64,000 nucleotides of DNA from an uncultured Prevotella sp. (lineage in GTDB: Bacteria > Bacteroidota > Bacteroidia > Bacteroidales > Bacteroidaceae). The notes below the pieces were generated by a model. The model was not told the origin of the DNA. It was given only the letters and a program-made list of their open reading frames with translations, and did no database searches. Numbering within the stretch: the first letter of the stretch is position 1; each line of letters opens with the position of its first letter. This document shows, piece after piece, positions 45,001 through 54,143 of the stretch. The stretch covers positions 1-64,000 of the forward strand of contig ONDK01000003.1 of assembly GCA_900316565.1 (NCBI GenBank), given 5' to 3'. A program made the position numbers and the translations under genes.

Positions 45001-46489
45001 TTCCTAGGTCGCAGGGAGCGTCGGCGGTGCAAGCGATATTTGCAAAATCCTGTATTTTATAGTCGAGGTTGTTAGCGAAAGTCTGAAGGAATGTGCCGCA
45101 ACCGGAGGAACATGCTTCGTTGAGTTCCATACGAACGACAACACCGTTGTCGACGAATATCGCTTTCATGTCCTGTCCACCGATGTCAAGTATGAACGTC
45201 ACATCAGGCATCAGACTACGTGCCGCCTGGTAGTGTGCCATTGTTTCGATGATGCCTTCATCGAGGTTAAAAGCTTTCTTTATCAACTCCTCACCGTAAC
45301 CGGTTGAGCAGCTGCCGATGATTTCGAGAGATGTATTATTATCTTCCGCTATCTTCTTTAGTTTCTTCAGTCCTTTCTTCACAGCACCAATGGGGTTTCC
45401 AAGGTTCATGGAGTAGTCGGCAAAGACGACTTTCCCATCTTCGCGTGAAGCAATAATCTTTGTCGTCGTGGAGCCTGAGTCGATACCGATGAATATCTTC
45501 TCGGTACTGTTCTTACTCATCTCCGCCATTGGCATGGCATACTGAAGCTTCTCTTCTCGCCATTGCTGGTGTTCTTCTTCGCTTTTAAATAGTGGCTTCA
45601 GCTCACTGTGCCAGTTCAGGGTCTTGTTCGTGTTTAGTCGTTTACGGAGCTCTGAAAGGAGCAGGGATGCTGATTTCTTGTCGTCAGCTTCCTTATTTTG
45701 GATTTGTCCAGCCCTTATTGCGCATCCCATTGCCGGAATGAGATTACTGTGGCCGTTGACGATGAAATCTTTGTCAATGTCAAGCCCAAGGTAATCGGCA
45801 AATGCTTTTCTAAGTGCCGGCATAAAGGTCAGGGGACCACCACAGAGCAGTATTGGCGGTTCATAGTCGCAACCATGACTCAACGTTGTTACGGTCTGGA
45901 CAGCGATGGAATGAAAGATGCTTGCAGCGATGTCAGCCTCGGGAATGTTTCTCGACATGAGGTTCTGGATATCTGTCTTGGCGAAGACCCCACAGCGGGC
46001 GGCCATGGGATATACGTGCGTGGCCTTCATGGCAAGGTCGTTCATGGTACCGTTGTCTACGCCCATAAGCACAGCCATCTGGTCAAGGAAGGCACCGGTG
46101 CCGCCGGCACAGTTGCCGTTCATACGAAGCTCTGTCTGTTTCCCGTTGAAAAAGACCACCTTGGCGTCTTCTCCACCAATGTCGATGAGGGCTTTTGCCT
46201 CTGGATGAATGGTCCGGGCATAGACCGTTGATGCAACAACTTCCTGGACGAACTCCGCTTTGAGCTCGTCGGCGGTGGCCATACCGACACTTCCAGTTAC
46301 ACAGATGCTTACCGGAATGTCGCCAAACTGATTGTATATCTCATTGAAGTACCTGTTTACTAATTCACCCACCTTAGCGTGGTGGCGCTCGTAGCGCGAA
46401 TAGACAAGTGTGTTGTCCTCATCGAAAACAGCTATCTTTGCGGTTGTCGAACCTACGTCCAGTCCTATTTTAAAGTTTTTTCCCATCAT
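42053..46489 (-). CDS. Fused 2-hydroxyacyl-CoA dehydratase activase / DUF2229 protein
   Basis: A 1478-residue protein joining two BadF/BcrA-type activase domains, a DUF2229 segment and an HgdB-like dehydratase domain. Domain 1 starts GLDVGSTTAKIAVFDED, with IDIGGEDAKV and the Fe-S cysteines in GNCAGGTGAF and ARCGVF. Domain 2 starts IGIDSGSTTTKII near residue 345, with ILDIGGQDMKA, ACSSGCGTF and TRCTVF. A Cys motif CKGCENHC follows near 655, then IGIPRALGMYEEYPFW. Such proteins hydrolyse ATP to drive low-potential electrons into dehydratases. No separate dehydratase subunits are nearby, so the substrate is unknown. Monocistronic. Confidence 0.9.
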   Translation of the reverse strand: MMGKNFKIGLDVGSTTAKIAVFDEDNTLVYSRYERHHAKVGELVNRYFNEIYNQFGDIPVSICVTGSVGMATADELKAEFVQEVVASTVYARTIHPEAKALIDIGGEDAKVVFFNGKQTELRMNGNCAGGTGAFLDQMAVLMGVDNGTMNDLAMKATHVYPMAARCGVFAKTDIQNLMSRNIPEADIAASIFHSIAVQTVTTLSHGCDYEPPILLCGGPLTFMPALRKAFADYLGLDIDKDFIVNGHSNLIPAMGCAIRAGQIQNKEADDKKSASLLLSELRKRLNTNKTLNWHSELKPLFKSEEEHQQWREEKLQYAMPMAEMSKNSTEKIFIGIDSGSTTTKIIASREDGKVVFADYSMNLGNPIGAVKKGLKKLKKIAEDNNTSLEIIGSCSTGYGEELIKKAFNLDEGIIETMAHYQAARSLMPDVTFILDIGGQDMKAIFVDNGVVVRMELNEACSSGCGTFLQTFANNLDYKIQDFANIACTADAPCDLGTRCTVFMNSKVKQVMREGASVADISAGLSYSVVKNCLYKVLKLRGNDDLGKNIVVQGGTMRNDSVVRAFELLTGHSVARSDMPELMGAYGCALHAINEARNTNTIKGGSSSSNSKTVQHIEDLLAGAVYTTRQLQCKGCENHCYVSQYKFAGGNRFYSGNKCERVFNNYGKNHVTGENAYTYKYKLLFDRSEDTDNDNYNGSPNMDTNSTSHDSGSNVTIGIPRALGMYEEYPFWHTLFTSCGFHVILSSPSTYHNYESQLRSVMSDNICFPAKLVHSHIAELDRKLTALRNVNVADANGYNPAAQGETHDSSSPNNIGCITRIFFPYVVYEHKDDKRTDGSFNCPIVSAYSDVVRSSMSLKTQMDSPVINFANDKLLWKQIRTYLKTLGVNKSIARVAYMRALANQRVFENKIKSINEHILVKSRKEGKLTILLAGRPYHSDPLIQHKLSDMIAGLGVNVITDDIVRDEYDTGRGDTYLVEQWAYANRIIKAGQWAAEQPNDVHFVEMTSFGCGPDAFIQDEVKDILQRHGKPYTLLKIDDVSNVGSLKLRVRSLVDSLKINNRRGKEKEFEKTKAFTKADRHRKILAPFFTEFLSPLLPPLLKLAGYDIEILPPSNADSAQEGLAYANNEVCYPATLIVGDMVKALKSGKYDTDNTALVMTQTGGQCRATNYTALIKRAMIANGFKNVPLIALGVTTNGENNEQDGFEYPWLKLSTITTNTLLFSDVMSKLYYATIVRETVPGISKKLKAKYLHLACDHIADNDSKGLVALAHKAAEEFGSYAAKKECPKVGIVGEIFLKFNYYSHQYIEEKLISKGVEVVPPLISPFFLQEFVNVEEQKRLCLSDSSVPDFVMHTLYALIARWEKKYNKACSGFDYWRPFTNIYDEAKDAKNIVSMAAQFGEGWLLPGEVSELYQEGVRNVVSLQPFGCIANHIISKGIEKKLHMLYPELNFLSLDFDSGVSEVNVYNRLLLFLDNLSA

Positions 46490-46521
46490 GTTCAGTATTC
46501 CTTTCTCACGACTTTGAAATG

Positions 46522-46529
46522 CAAAATTA
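46522..46529 (-). promoter_or_regulatory. -7 element of the activase gene
   Basis: Minus strand TAATTTTG, 33 nt before the start codon. No convincing -33 TTTG. Confidence 0.5.
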
Positions 46530-46611
46530 ATAACAATTTAGCAGAAAATATAATTTTCAGTCGGAAAAGCGATGGGACCTGGTATCATTTTAAACTGATG
46601 AAAAAAGAAAA

Positions 46612-46641
46612 AGGTGGGGCAGCCTCACGGCAATCCCACCT
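46612..46641 (-). terminator. Terminator of the RND-lpxA operon
   Basis: AGGTGGG (46612-46618) pairs with CCCACCT (46635-46641). The minus strand continues into CTTTTTCTTTTTTC. It lies 60 nt past the lpxA-type stop. Confidence 0.8.
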
Positions 46642-46702
46642 CAATACGAGTAAATTTAAAGGTATGAATTTACTGAATATATATTAATTTCTTTACCTTC
46701 GT

Positions 46703-47488
46703 TTATGACAGTTTTGTTACGATGCCAGCCTTTGTCGTAGAGAGAAAATCCACTATCTTACGTATCTGTGGTCCATCGGGTACCTGCTGTTTTATCTGCA
46801 GTGTTGCATCGAAAGCTGACGTCTGTCCACGGAAAAGTAAACGATAGGCATTGGCGATATGCTTCAAGACCTTGTCGTCGGCACCTAAGAGACGGCCGAG
46901 AGTTGTATTCACTCCACCGTACTTCAGAGGGTTACCACCGAATATGGCATAAGGCGGAACATCCTTGGAAAAAGTGGTGCCGGCTTGCAGCATAGCACAT
47001 TCACCTACACGTGTACCGGCGTTTTCAATAACACCTGTAGAGAAGATAACATTACGGTGAATCTCGCAGTTTCCGGCAATCTTTGTGCCGTAGCCGAAGA
47101 CACAGTAATCTGATATTTTCGTGTCATGGGATATGTGCACACCCTCCATAAGGAAGTTCTTATCACCGATTACAGTCTGTCCGTCAGAGTGTGTGGCACG
47201 GTTAATGACAACATTCTCGCGGATTGTGTTGTTGTTTCCGAGGATACATGCGCTGGGCTCTCCGTGGAACTCGAAATCCTGGGGAAGAGCAGCGATGACA
47301 GTGCCTTGGTGTATCTTGTTGCCATTGCCCATGCGTGTACCGTTGAGAATGCTCACATAAGGATATATGATGCAGTTGTCACCGATGACTACATCGTCCT
47401 CAATGTAAGCGAACGGATATATCTTGCAACCGTCTCCTATCTTAGCGTTGGGGGAGACTGATGCTTTAGGACTTATTTCACTTGCCAT
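46703..47488 (-). CDS. lpxA: LpxA-type acyl-ACP:UDP-GlcNAc O-acyltransferase
   Basis: A cytosolic trimeric left-handed beta-helix enzyme that starts lipid A synthesis in the canonical case. The 261 residues hold about ten hexapeptide coils, RENVVINRATH, the catalytic-histidine region LMEGVHISHD (His121 aligns with E. coli H125), and the LpxA C-domain (IANAYRLLFRGQTSAFDATL). At the place of E. coli GGMTAVHQF (H160) this protein has STGVIENAG, so that histidine is missing. It may be a paralogue with another acceptor or acyl length. It begins 17 nt after the efflux outer-membrane gene, an unusual partner. Confidence 0.8.
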   Translation of the reverse strand: MASEISPKASVSPNAKIGDGCKIYPFAYIEDDVVIGDNCIIYPYVSILNGTRMGNGNKIHQGTVIAALPQDFEFHGEPSACILGNNNTIRENVVINRATHSDGQTVIGDKNFLMEGVHISHDTKISDYCVFGYGTKIAGNCEIHRNVIFSTGVIENAGTRVGECAMLQAGTTFSKDVPPYAIFGGNPLKYGGVNTTLGRLLGADDKVLKHIANAYRLLFRGQTSAFDATLQIKQQVPDGPQIRKIVDFLSTTKAGIVTKLS

Positions 47489-47505
47489 AGTATTTCTTCG
47501 TTTAA

Positions 47506-48909
47506 TTAGTTTCTACCTCCGCCAAGAGCATAGTAGAGATTTACTACTGACTGCATCTTGGAGAACTGGTCTTGGACTTGGGAAATCTGCGCGTTGAGAA
47601 GATTCTGCTCTGCAGTAATGACCTCAAGGTATGTACTTGAGCTCTGCTTGTACAGCATCTGTGTCTGCTCAACGTTCTTCTTAAGCACTTCTATCTGCTG
47701 GCGTTCCAACTTGTCGTTGGCATCGGCAGTGTTGTAAGATACCAATGCGTTGCTGACTTCAGAACCGGCAGCGAGCACACTCTGTTGCCATGTGTTCAGG
47801 GCCTGCTGATACTGGTCCTTGGAAACACGGAGCTGGGCGCGAAGCTTACCCTGCTGGAAGATTGGCTGTACAAGAGAACCAACAGCATTGAGTAGAAGCT
47901 TACCCGGATTGACCATGCCGTTGTTATTGCTCCAACCACCTGTTCCGGTGATGGTCAATTGTGGATAGAACTGAGAACGGGCACTCTCGATACCATAGAA
48001 GCAAGATGCCAGCGCCATTTCGTTTGCGTGGACATCGGGTCGGTTGTCGAGGATGCTGGCATCAACGCCGCCTGAAAAACTTGATGGCAGTTTCTGGTCT
48101 TCAAGCTTTCCACGTGCTATAGCGTGAGCAGGCTCTCCAAGAAGAAGGCTTAATGAGTTCTCAGCCTCACGGATGGACTGTTTAAGAGTGTTGCTTTGTG
48201 TGAGAACGCTGTAATAAGCGGCCTCAGCACTCTGCACACTTGTGGAACGTGCTGAGCCATACTCCATCTGAAGCTTCATCATATCCCATGTGTCTTTAGT
48301 CAAATTTTGCATGTCGGAGACAATTTCCATCTGACGGTCAAGGCTCAGAAGGGTATAGTAGAGATTGGCAACGTTACAGATGAGTTGGGTTTTCACGGCC
48401 GTCTGGTAGTCCTGACTCTGAAGCAGTGCTGCCTGAGCAGCACGCTTCTGTGCCTTGATGTTTCCCCAGAGGTCAATGTTCCATCGTGCAACGATAGGAA
48501 GGGTATAAGACTTTACTGTCTCGGAATGGGTTCCGAAGTGTGTGAGTGTTCCCTCCGGAGTGAATGCAACTGTCGGCAGGAAGGATAGCTTGGCGGAACT
48601 GAGCTGTGCTTCAGCCATGTCAACGTTGAGTATGGCATTCTGAAGGTTGGTGTTGTTCTCTAGGGCCTTCGAGATAAGTGTCTGCAGCTGTGGATCTGTA
48701 AATACCTCGCGCCATGGCAGATTGCCAAAGTCGTTGTTGCCTTCAAGAATTGCGTTGTCGTTTACCGGGTCACGGACTATGCCCTGAGTCGTAATGCTGT
48801 CAGGACGCTCGTATTTCCCGTAGAGCGAATCGCTCCACTTCTTGACACTCCCGCAACTGCTCAGGGCGAGCAGTGCGAGGGCCAATATTGTAATATTTCT
48901 ACTTTTCAT
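47506..48909 (-). CDS. RND efflux outer-membrane lipoprotein (OprM/NodT type)
   Basis: The TolC-like exit duct of a tripartite pump, 467 residues. The signal peptide ends in a lipobox (LALSSCG, Cys19), as in OprM and CusC. The two OEP repeats show the usual coiled-coil pattern: NTNLQNAILNVDMAEAQLSSAK in the first half and LRAQLRVSKDQYQQALNTWQ in the second. The beta-strand regions around FLPTVAFTPEGTL and QFYPQLTITGTGGW fit the barrel. It starts 4 nt after the inner-membrane pump gene. Confidence 0.93.
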   Translation of the reverse strand: MKSRNITILALALLALSSCGSVKKWSDSLYGKYERPDSITTQGIVRDPVNDNAILEGNNDFGNLPWREVFTDPQLQTLISKALENNTNLQNAILNVDMAEAQLSSAKLSFLPTVAFTPEGTLTHFGTHSETVKSYTLPIVARWNIDLWGNIKAQKRAAQAALLQSQDYQTAVKTQLICNVANLYYTLLSLDRQMEIVSDMQNLTKDTWDMMKLQMEYGSARSTSVQSAEAAYYSVLTQSNTLKQSIREAENSLSLLLGEPAHAIARGKLEDQKLPSSFSGGVDASILDNRPDVHANEMALASCFYGIESARSQFYPQLTITGTGGWSNNNGMVNPGKLLLNAVGSLVQPIFQQGKLRAQLRVSKDQYQQALNTWQQSVLAAGSEVSNALVSYNTADANDKLERQQIEVLKKNVEQTQMLYKQSSSTYLEVITAEQNLLNAQISQVQDQFSKMQSVVNLYYALGGGRN

Positions 48910-48913
48910 AATT

Positions 48914-51900
48914 TTAATCCTCCTTTGAAACTATGCCTTTTGCCTCAAGTACTTTCTTTGGAATGTACTGAGCGAGTTCGCGTTCAACGCCTTTGTTCTC
49001 CTCATCGTCGAACTTCATAGGACGTATCTTCTCTTGCAGGTGCTGGAAGAAGGCGAACAGAGCCGGAACGACGAAGATCTGACATAATGTACCAATGAGC
49101 ATACCTCCTACAGCTGCTGCACCTAGAGTCTGGTTGCCGTTACGCCCTACACCGGATGCGAACATCAGAGGCAGCAGACCGATAATCATGGCCAGTGATG
49201 TCATTAGGATAGCACGCAGACGGGCTGCCGAACCAAGTATTGCAGCGTAGCGTATAGCCATACCTGTCTGACGACGCTCAAGAGCGTACTGTACGATGAG
49301 GATGGCGTTCTTTGACAGCAGACCGATAAGCATGATAAGAGAAATCTGCATGTAGATGTCGTTAGAGTGACCGAAGATGTCAGTGAACAGGAATGCTCCT
49401 GCAAGTCCGAACGGCAGTGAGAATATTACTGCCAGCGGCAGCAGATAACTCTCATACTGTGCACTCAGGATCAGGTAGACGAAAACCATACAGAGGACAA
49501 AGATAAGTGCCGTGGAGTTGCTTGACTCCTGCTCTGAACGGGTCAGACCGGAGAACTCATAACCATAACCTGTAGGAAGGGTCTTGTCTGCCACCTCTTG
49601 TACTGCCTTGATGGCATCACCGGATGAATATCCGTCAGCTGCTGAGGCATTGACCGTGATGGATGTGAAGAGGTTGAAGCGAGCTATATTCGACGGGCCA
49701 TAGACGCGGCGGAGGGTTACAAACTCTCCTACAGGAGACATGCCGTTGCTCGTTCTTACATATATATTATTTAAACCGTTCTCATTCATACGGCTTTCCA
49801 CATTACCCTGTATCATCACACGGTAGAGCTTACCATAAGCATTGTAGTTACTTGCATAGAGTCCGCCGTAGTATCCCTGCATTGCACCTAAGATGGCAGC
49901 AGGTGATGTTCCTGCCTGCTTAGCTTTAGCTACGTCGACATCCACCATGTACTGAGGGTAGTTCGGGTTGTATGATGTCATGGCGTTGGCAATCTCCGGA
50001 CGTGCGTTCAACGCCTTCAGATAATCCTGCGCAACCTGGAAGAATTTGTTAAGATCACCGCCCGTTTTGTCCTGAAGTGAGAATGTCAGACCGTTGGTAA
50101 CAGAGAAGCCAGGAACCATTGGCGGAGCAAATGCAAGAATCTGTGCACCTTTGAGAGTCGAGGTCTGCTTGTATATCATACCCAAGACAGAAGTGGATGT
50201 AGTCGGGTCGACGAACAGTCCAGCGATGCCTGCTCCTGTGAACACACTCTTGACGCGATCCCACAGACCATATTCACGCTCTGCGAATGGTTTGAGCTTG
50301 ATAATGAATGTTGCCTGGTCAGAACCTTGGCCGGCTATGAAGTTGTAACCTACAATTTGCTCGCGGCGCTCGATATACGGGTTGGAGGCAAGCATTGCGT
50401 CAACCTTGTCTGCTACCTTCTGCGTCTCCTCCTGAGATGTGCCTGGAGGTGTTGACATTGTTGCGAACAGTGTACCTGTATCCTCATCAGGAACAAGTCC
50501 TGTGCGTGTCGTTGACATCAATACCGCAAGGCCGATGATACCAATTATTACTGCCAAGGCTGGAATGACCGGACGATTGATAATCTTCTCTACTCCTTTG
50601 CGGTACTTGTTCTGTACCTTTTCATACTGTACGTTGAAGCCATCATGGAAGCGGTCTATGAAACTCTTCTTTTTCCCTCCTTCCTCTCCATTCTTTGGTT
50701 TCAGGAATGCTGCACAAAGGGCAGGGGAGAGGGTCAAGGCGTTGACAGCGGAGATGACGATGGACACAGCCATCGTAACACCGAACTCGCGATAGAAGGT
50801 TCCTGATGTGCCACCAATGAACGACACAGGTACGAACACTGCCGACATCACAAGTGTAATGGATATGATGGCACCTGAAATCTCGTTCATGGCGTCTATG
50901 GCTGCCGTCTGTGCAGATTTATAACCTTGGTCAAGTTTGGCATGGACAGCCTCAACGACCACGATGGCATCATCGACCACGATAGCAATAGCCAGCAACA
51001 ATGCCGACAACGTCAGCAGGTTTATCGAGAAACCAAATATCCACAGGAAGAGGAATGTACCTATCAATGCCACAGGAACGGCAATCATAGGGATGAGAGT
51101 TGAACGGAAATCCTGAAGGAATATGTACACTACGAAGAACACCAGAAGCAAGGTGATGATAAGTGTGCGTACAACCTCATGGATTGATGCGAACAAGAAC
51201 TCTGTAACATCCTGCTCAATGGTATACTTCATCCCTGGGGGCATACTCTTCTGTGCCTCTGCAAGGGCTGCCTTAACGTCTGTCGCAATCTCTGTAGCAT
51301 TAGAGCCGGCAATCTGTTGGACCATACCCATTACGGCTTGCTTGCCATTGTTCTTCAGGAATACGTTGTACATCAATTGACCCTGCTCAACTCTTGCCAC
51401 ATCACGCAGATGAAGTGTCTGTCCGTTGAGGTCGCTCTTAATGACGATATTGCCATATTCCTCCGGGGTCTTGAGTCGTCCTTTGTATCGCATGACATAT
51501 TCGTAGCTCATGTCGGAGTTTTCACCGAATGAGCCAGGGGCAGCCTCGATGTTCTGTTCTGCAAGGGCTGCAGAGATGTCGGACGGTACCAAACCATAGG
51601 TTTTCATCTTTGCCGGGTCAAGCCAAATACGCATAGAGTAGTCTGATGTGGAAGGACTCTGCACATCACCCACACCATTGATACGCTTAAGCATCGGCAC
51701 GATGTTGATGTTGTTATAGTTGGTAAGGAACTTGCCGTCATAACGTCCGTCGTCCGTTGTCAGTGAGTACATGATAACGTTGGACGTCTGACGCTTTGAC
51801 ACCGTAACACCAACACGGGTTACCTCGGCAGGCAGCAGGGCTTGTGCCTGCGATACACGGTTCTGTACGTTGACAGCTGCCATGTCCGGGTCGGCGCCTT

Positions 51901-52189
51901 GCTTGAAGTATACGGTTATCATTGCCATACCTGAGTTGGTGGCTGTAGAGGTCATGTACGTCATGTTCTCTACACCGTTGATACTTTCCTCAAGTGGCGT
52001 AATGACAGAATTCAACACCGTCTGTGCGTCTGCACCTGTGTACGATGTAGACACCATAATAGTTGGTGGTGCTATGTCAGGATACTGTTCAATAGGAAGG
52101 CTCACAAGTCCTATCGTACCAAGCAGCACGAAGAATATGGAGATAACCGTTGAAAGTACCGGTCGTTTTATGAATCTTGAAAATGACAT
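48914..52189 (-). CDS. RND multidrug efflux inner-membrane pump (HAE1/AcrB type)
   Basis: A proton-driven trimeric exporter, 1091 residues, normal for the hydrophobe/amphiphile family. The start SFSRFIKRPVLSTVISIFFVLLG is typical. Two large periplasmic loops separate TM1-2 and TM7-8. The TM4 proton-relay aspartates are in AIVVDDAIVVVE near residues 397-408, and TM10 has the expected Lys in LIGLLSKNAILIVQYA. Substrates cannot be predicted; HAE1 pumps export drugs, bile salts and detergents. Between acrA-type (127 nt upstream) and the outer-membrane gene. Confidence 0.95.
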   Translation of the reverse strand: MSFSRFIKRPVLSTVISIFFVLLGTIGLVSLPIEQYPDIAPPTIMVSTSYTGADAQTVLNSVITPLEESINGVENMTYMTSTATNSGMAMITVYFKQGADPDMAAVNVQNRVSQAQALLPAEVTRVGVTVSKRQTSNVIMYSLTTDDGRYDGKFLTNYNNINIVPMLKRINGVGDVQSPSTSDYSMRIWLDPAKMKTYGLVPSDISAALAEQNIEAAPGSFGENSDMSYEYVMRYKGRLKTPEEYGNIVIKSDLNGQTLHLRDVARVEQGQLMYNVFLKNNGKQAVMGMVQQIAGSNATEIATDVKAALAEAQKSMPPGMKYTIEQDVTEFLFASIHEVVRTLIITLLLVFFVVYIFLQDFRSTLIPMIAVPVALIGTFLFLWIFGFSINLLTLSALLLAIAIVVDDAIVVVEAVHAKLDQGYKSAQTAAIDAMNEISGAIISITLVMSAVFVPVSFIGGTSGTFYREFGVTMAVSIVISAVNALTLSPALCAAFLKPKNGEEGGKKKSFIDRFHDGFNVQYEKVQNKYRKGVEKIINRPVIPALAVIIGIIGLAVLMSTTRTGLVPDEDTGTLFATMSTPPGTSQEETQKVADKVDAMLASNPYIERREQIVGYNFIAGQGSDQATFIIKLKPFAEREYGLWDRVKSVFTGAGIAGLFVDPTTSTSVLGMIYKQTSTLKGAQILAFAPPMVPGFSVTNGLTFSLQDKTGGDLNKFFQVAQDYLKALNARPEIANAMTSYNPNYPQYMVDVDVAKAKQAGTSPAAILGAMQGYYGGLYASNYNAYGKLYRVMIQGNVESRMNENGLNNIYVRTSNGMSPVGEFVTLRRVYGPSNIARFNLFTSITVNASAADGYSSGDAIKAVQEVADKTLPTGYGYEFSGLTRSEQESSNSTALIFVLCMVFVYLILSAQYESYLLPLAVIFSLPFGLAGAFLFTDIFGHSNDIYMQISLIMLIGLLSKNAILIVQYALERRQTGMAIRYAAILGSAARLRAILMTSLAMIIGLLPLMFASGVGRNGNQTLGAAAVGGMLIGTLCQIFVVPALFAFFQHLQEKIRPMKFDDEENKGVERELAQYIPKKVLEAKGIVSKED

Positions 52190-52316
52190 ATTCTCTGTTA
52201 AGTATTAAGTTTTTTGTTTATAAGTCTTTTACGACTAAGGCTCTTCTGTACATAAGTTCCATGAACGCAACATAATAAGCCATAAGAACTTACTTATCCA
52301 AGAACCACAGGGCAAC

Positions 52317-53615
52317 TTATTTGTCGTCGTCCTTTCCTGTCATTGCGTCAATGAAGCCTCCTGCTGAACTCTGCTTTCCGCCGAGCTTTTCAGCCTTTTT
52401 GATATCCTCGTTGTACTGTGCTTCTGTAACGGCTTTTATCTCAGCACCATCCTGAAGGCTTGACAGTCCTTGAGAGACAATCTTCTCACCCATCTTCAGT
52501 CCGCTTGTAACGATATAGTTCTTTCCGTCGTTCTGAGGGTTAACTTGTATCTCAGTATAGTGAACCTTGTTGTTGCCGTCTACCTTGTAAACGAAAATCT
52601 TATCCTGTACCTGAGATGTAGCACTCTGTGGTATTACAATGGCATTGTTGTTGCTCTGTGCGACAACGATAGAACCTGAACCGCCACTCTTGAGCAAGTG
52701 CTCTGGATTGGCGAAGCGTGCAATGACACTCACAGTACCAGTAGTGGCATCAATGATACCACTGGCTTTGACAACCGTTCCCTCGTGGTTGTAAATAGAG
52801 CCGTCAGCAAGCTTCAACTGTACTGGTGGAAAGTTCTTGATGGCGTTCTGTATGTTACCGTCCGTACGTGCAAGCTTCAGGATGTTAGACTCCGTCATTG
52901 AGAAGTAAACCTCAACGGTGTTGTTGTCAGAGACAGTTGTTATAGGAGTAGCCGAGGATGGACTGACAAGTGCGCCCACCTTGAAAGGAAGGCTACCCAC
53001 ATAACCGTCGGCTGGACTCTTGACATAGCAGAAGCTCAGGTTCTCTTTGGCAGTGGCCAACGCAGCCTCTGCCTGTTTTACCGCCGCGCGGGCTGCCTCG
53101 ACCTGCATACGTGATGAGTTGAGAGATGCTTCGGCAGTGTGATAGGAGTTTCTCGATGTCTCGAGTTCATAACTTCCTATTACCTTGTTCTGATAGAGTT
53201 GTTTGCTGTTGTTGTAAGTCAGACGTGCAGTATTACACTGTGCCAGAGCTGAGCTGACTCCAGCTTCTGCTGTCTGAACCTGAGCACGGGCTGAGTTTAC
53301 ACCAGCCTCGGCCTGGCGCACAGCTGCCTGGTAAGTCTCATTGTCGATAACGAAAAGCACCTGACCAGCACTGACGTGTTGACCCTCTTGAACATTAAGT
53401 CTTGTGATGAATCCCGATACCTTCGGGCGTACTTCGACATCCTGAATACCTTTGATAGTTGCAGGGTAGGTCGTGTTCAGTTGCGCGTTTGATGCGCCGA
53501 TGGTAATCACAGGATATTCGTTGCTTGTTGGCAATCCCTGCTGCCCACCACCACAACTGGTAAGTACTGCTGCCGTAAAAAAGGCAGCAAATAACATAGA
53601 AACGTGTTTCTTCAT
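52317..53615 (-). CDS. RND efflux periplasmic adaptor lipoprotein (AcrA type)
   Basis: The membrane-fusion subunit, 432 residues. Lipobox VLTSCGG (Cys21). The lipoyl half-motifs VEVRPKVSGFITRLNVQEGQ (about 60-80) and FCYVKSPADGYVGSLPFKVG flank a long alpha-helical hairpin rich in Ala/Glu (about 95-195), longer than the minimal hairpin. The beta-barrel and membrane-proximal domains follow. First gene of the operon: acrA-type, acrB-type, outer-membrane lipoprotein, lpxA-type. The 127-nt gap before the pump gene holds only a weak 7-bp inverted repeat (52253-52292). Confidence 0.93.
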   Translation of the reverse strand: MKKHVSMLFAAFFTAAVLTSCGGGQQGLPTSNEYPVITIGASNAQLNTTYPATIKGIQDVEVRPKVSGFITRLNVQEGQHVSAGQVLFVIDNETYQAAVRQAEAGVNSARAQVQTAEAGVSSALAQCNTARLTYNNSKQLYQNKVIGSYELETSRNSYHTAEASLNSSRMQVEAARAAVKQAEAALATAKENLSFCYVKSPADGYVGSLPFKVGALVSPSSATPITTVSDNNTVEVYFSMTESNILKLARTDGNIQNAIKNFPPVQLKLADGSIYNHEGTVVKASGIIDATTGTVSVIARFANPEHLLKSGGSGSIVVAQSNNNAIVIPQSATSQVQDKIFVYKVDGNNKVHYTEIQVNPQNDGKNYIVTSGLKMGEKIVSQGLSSLQDGAEIKAVTEAQYNEDIKKAEKLGGKQSSAGGFIDAMTGKDDDK

Positions 53616-54143
53616 ACCTCTATTTATAAATCAATGAATATTTTACTATATTTTACTAGCCTGTCTCCTTTTTATAAGTGGAGAAGTTTACAGGAATTAA
53701 TTCCTAACTTTATTATCTTTTTTTGTCCTTATAAGACTTTTTACATTGAAAACTCAAAAAAGCTTTTTGGTTTTACTGTGTGCAAAATTAGTAATTATAT
53801 TCTTTCTATCTCACAATCACCGCTTATATTTAACAAAAATTATGTGGCTTACTGCTATTTGAGACTTTTGTCTCTGATATTTTTACAGTCATTTTAGTTA
53901 TTGTACGTTGTCGTCTATTTCAAGAGGTTGATTATCCAGATTTAGCTATAATTGGACTAATTCCTAAAAATAAAAAATGTATCAGCAGACATGAATAATA
54001 ATGTTTATGAGCTGGAAGATGTGACATGACCACCCTGACAAATTGAAGAAATGTGTTCCTTTGTTCAAGATTAGTGTAAATATATTTCAACCTTGGTCCT
54101 TTTGCGATTTAGCTTTGCTACATGTTGATAATCAGGGGATTAT
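53616..54143. other. AT-rich gene-free region upstream of the efflux operon
   Basis: No convincing coding sequence on either strand. Apart from the candidate -7 at 53783-53790 I see no structure up to the repeat element at 54144. No regulator gene (TetR, MarR or AraC type) accompanies the pump here. Confidence 0.5.
53783..53790 (-). promoter_or_regulatory. Candidate -7 element of the efflux operon
   Basis: Minus strand TAATTTTG, 168 nt upstream of the adaptor start, so the leader would be about 160 nt and AT-rich. No good -33. An operator is not recognisable. Confidence 0.35.

Noticed and set aside
52190..52316. Weak 7-bp inverted repeat between the adaptor and pump genes as an attenuator
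   Set aside because: TAAGTTC/GAACTTA with a 26-nt loop and no T-run is not better than chance in AT-rich DNA.
53604..53897. 97-residue frame upstream of the efflux operon
   Set aside because: AT-rich, Phe/Leu/Ile/Ser-heavy translation without a start context, and it overlaps the 5' end of the adaptor gene and its candidate promoter.
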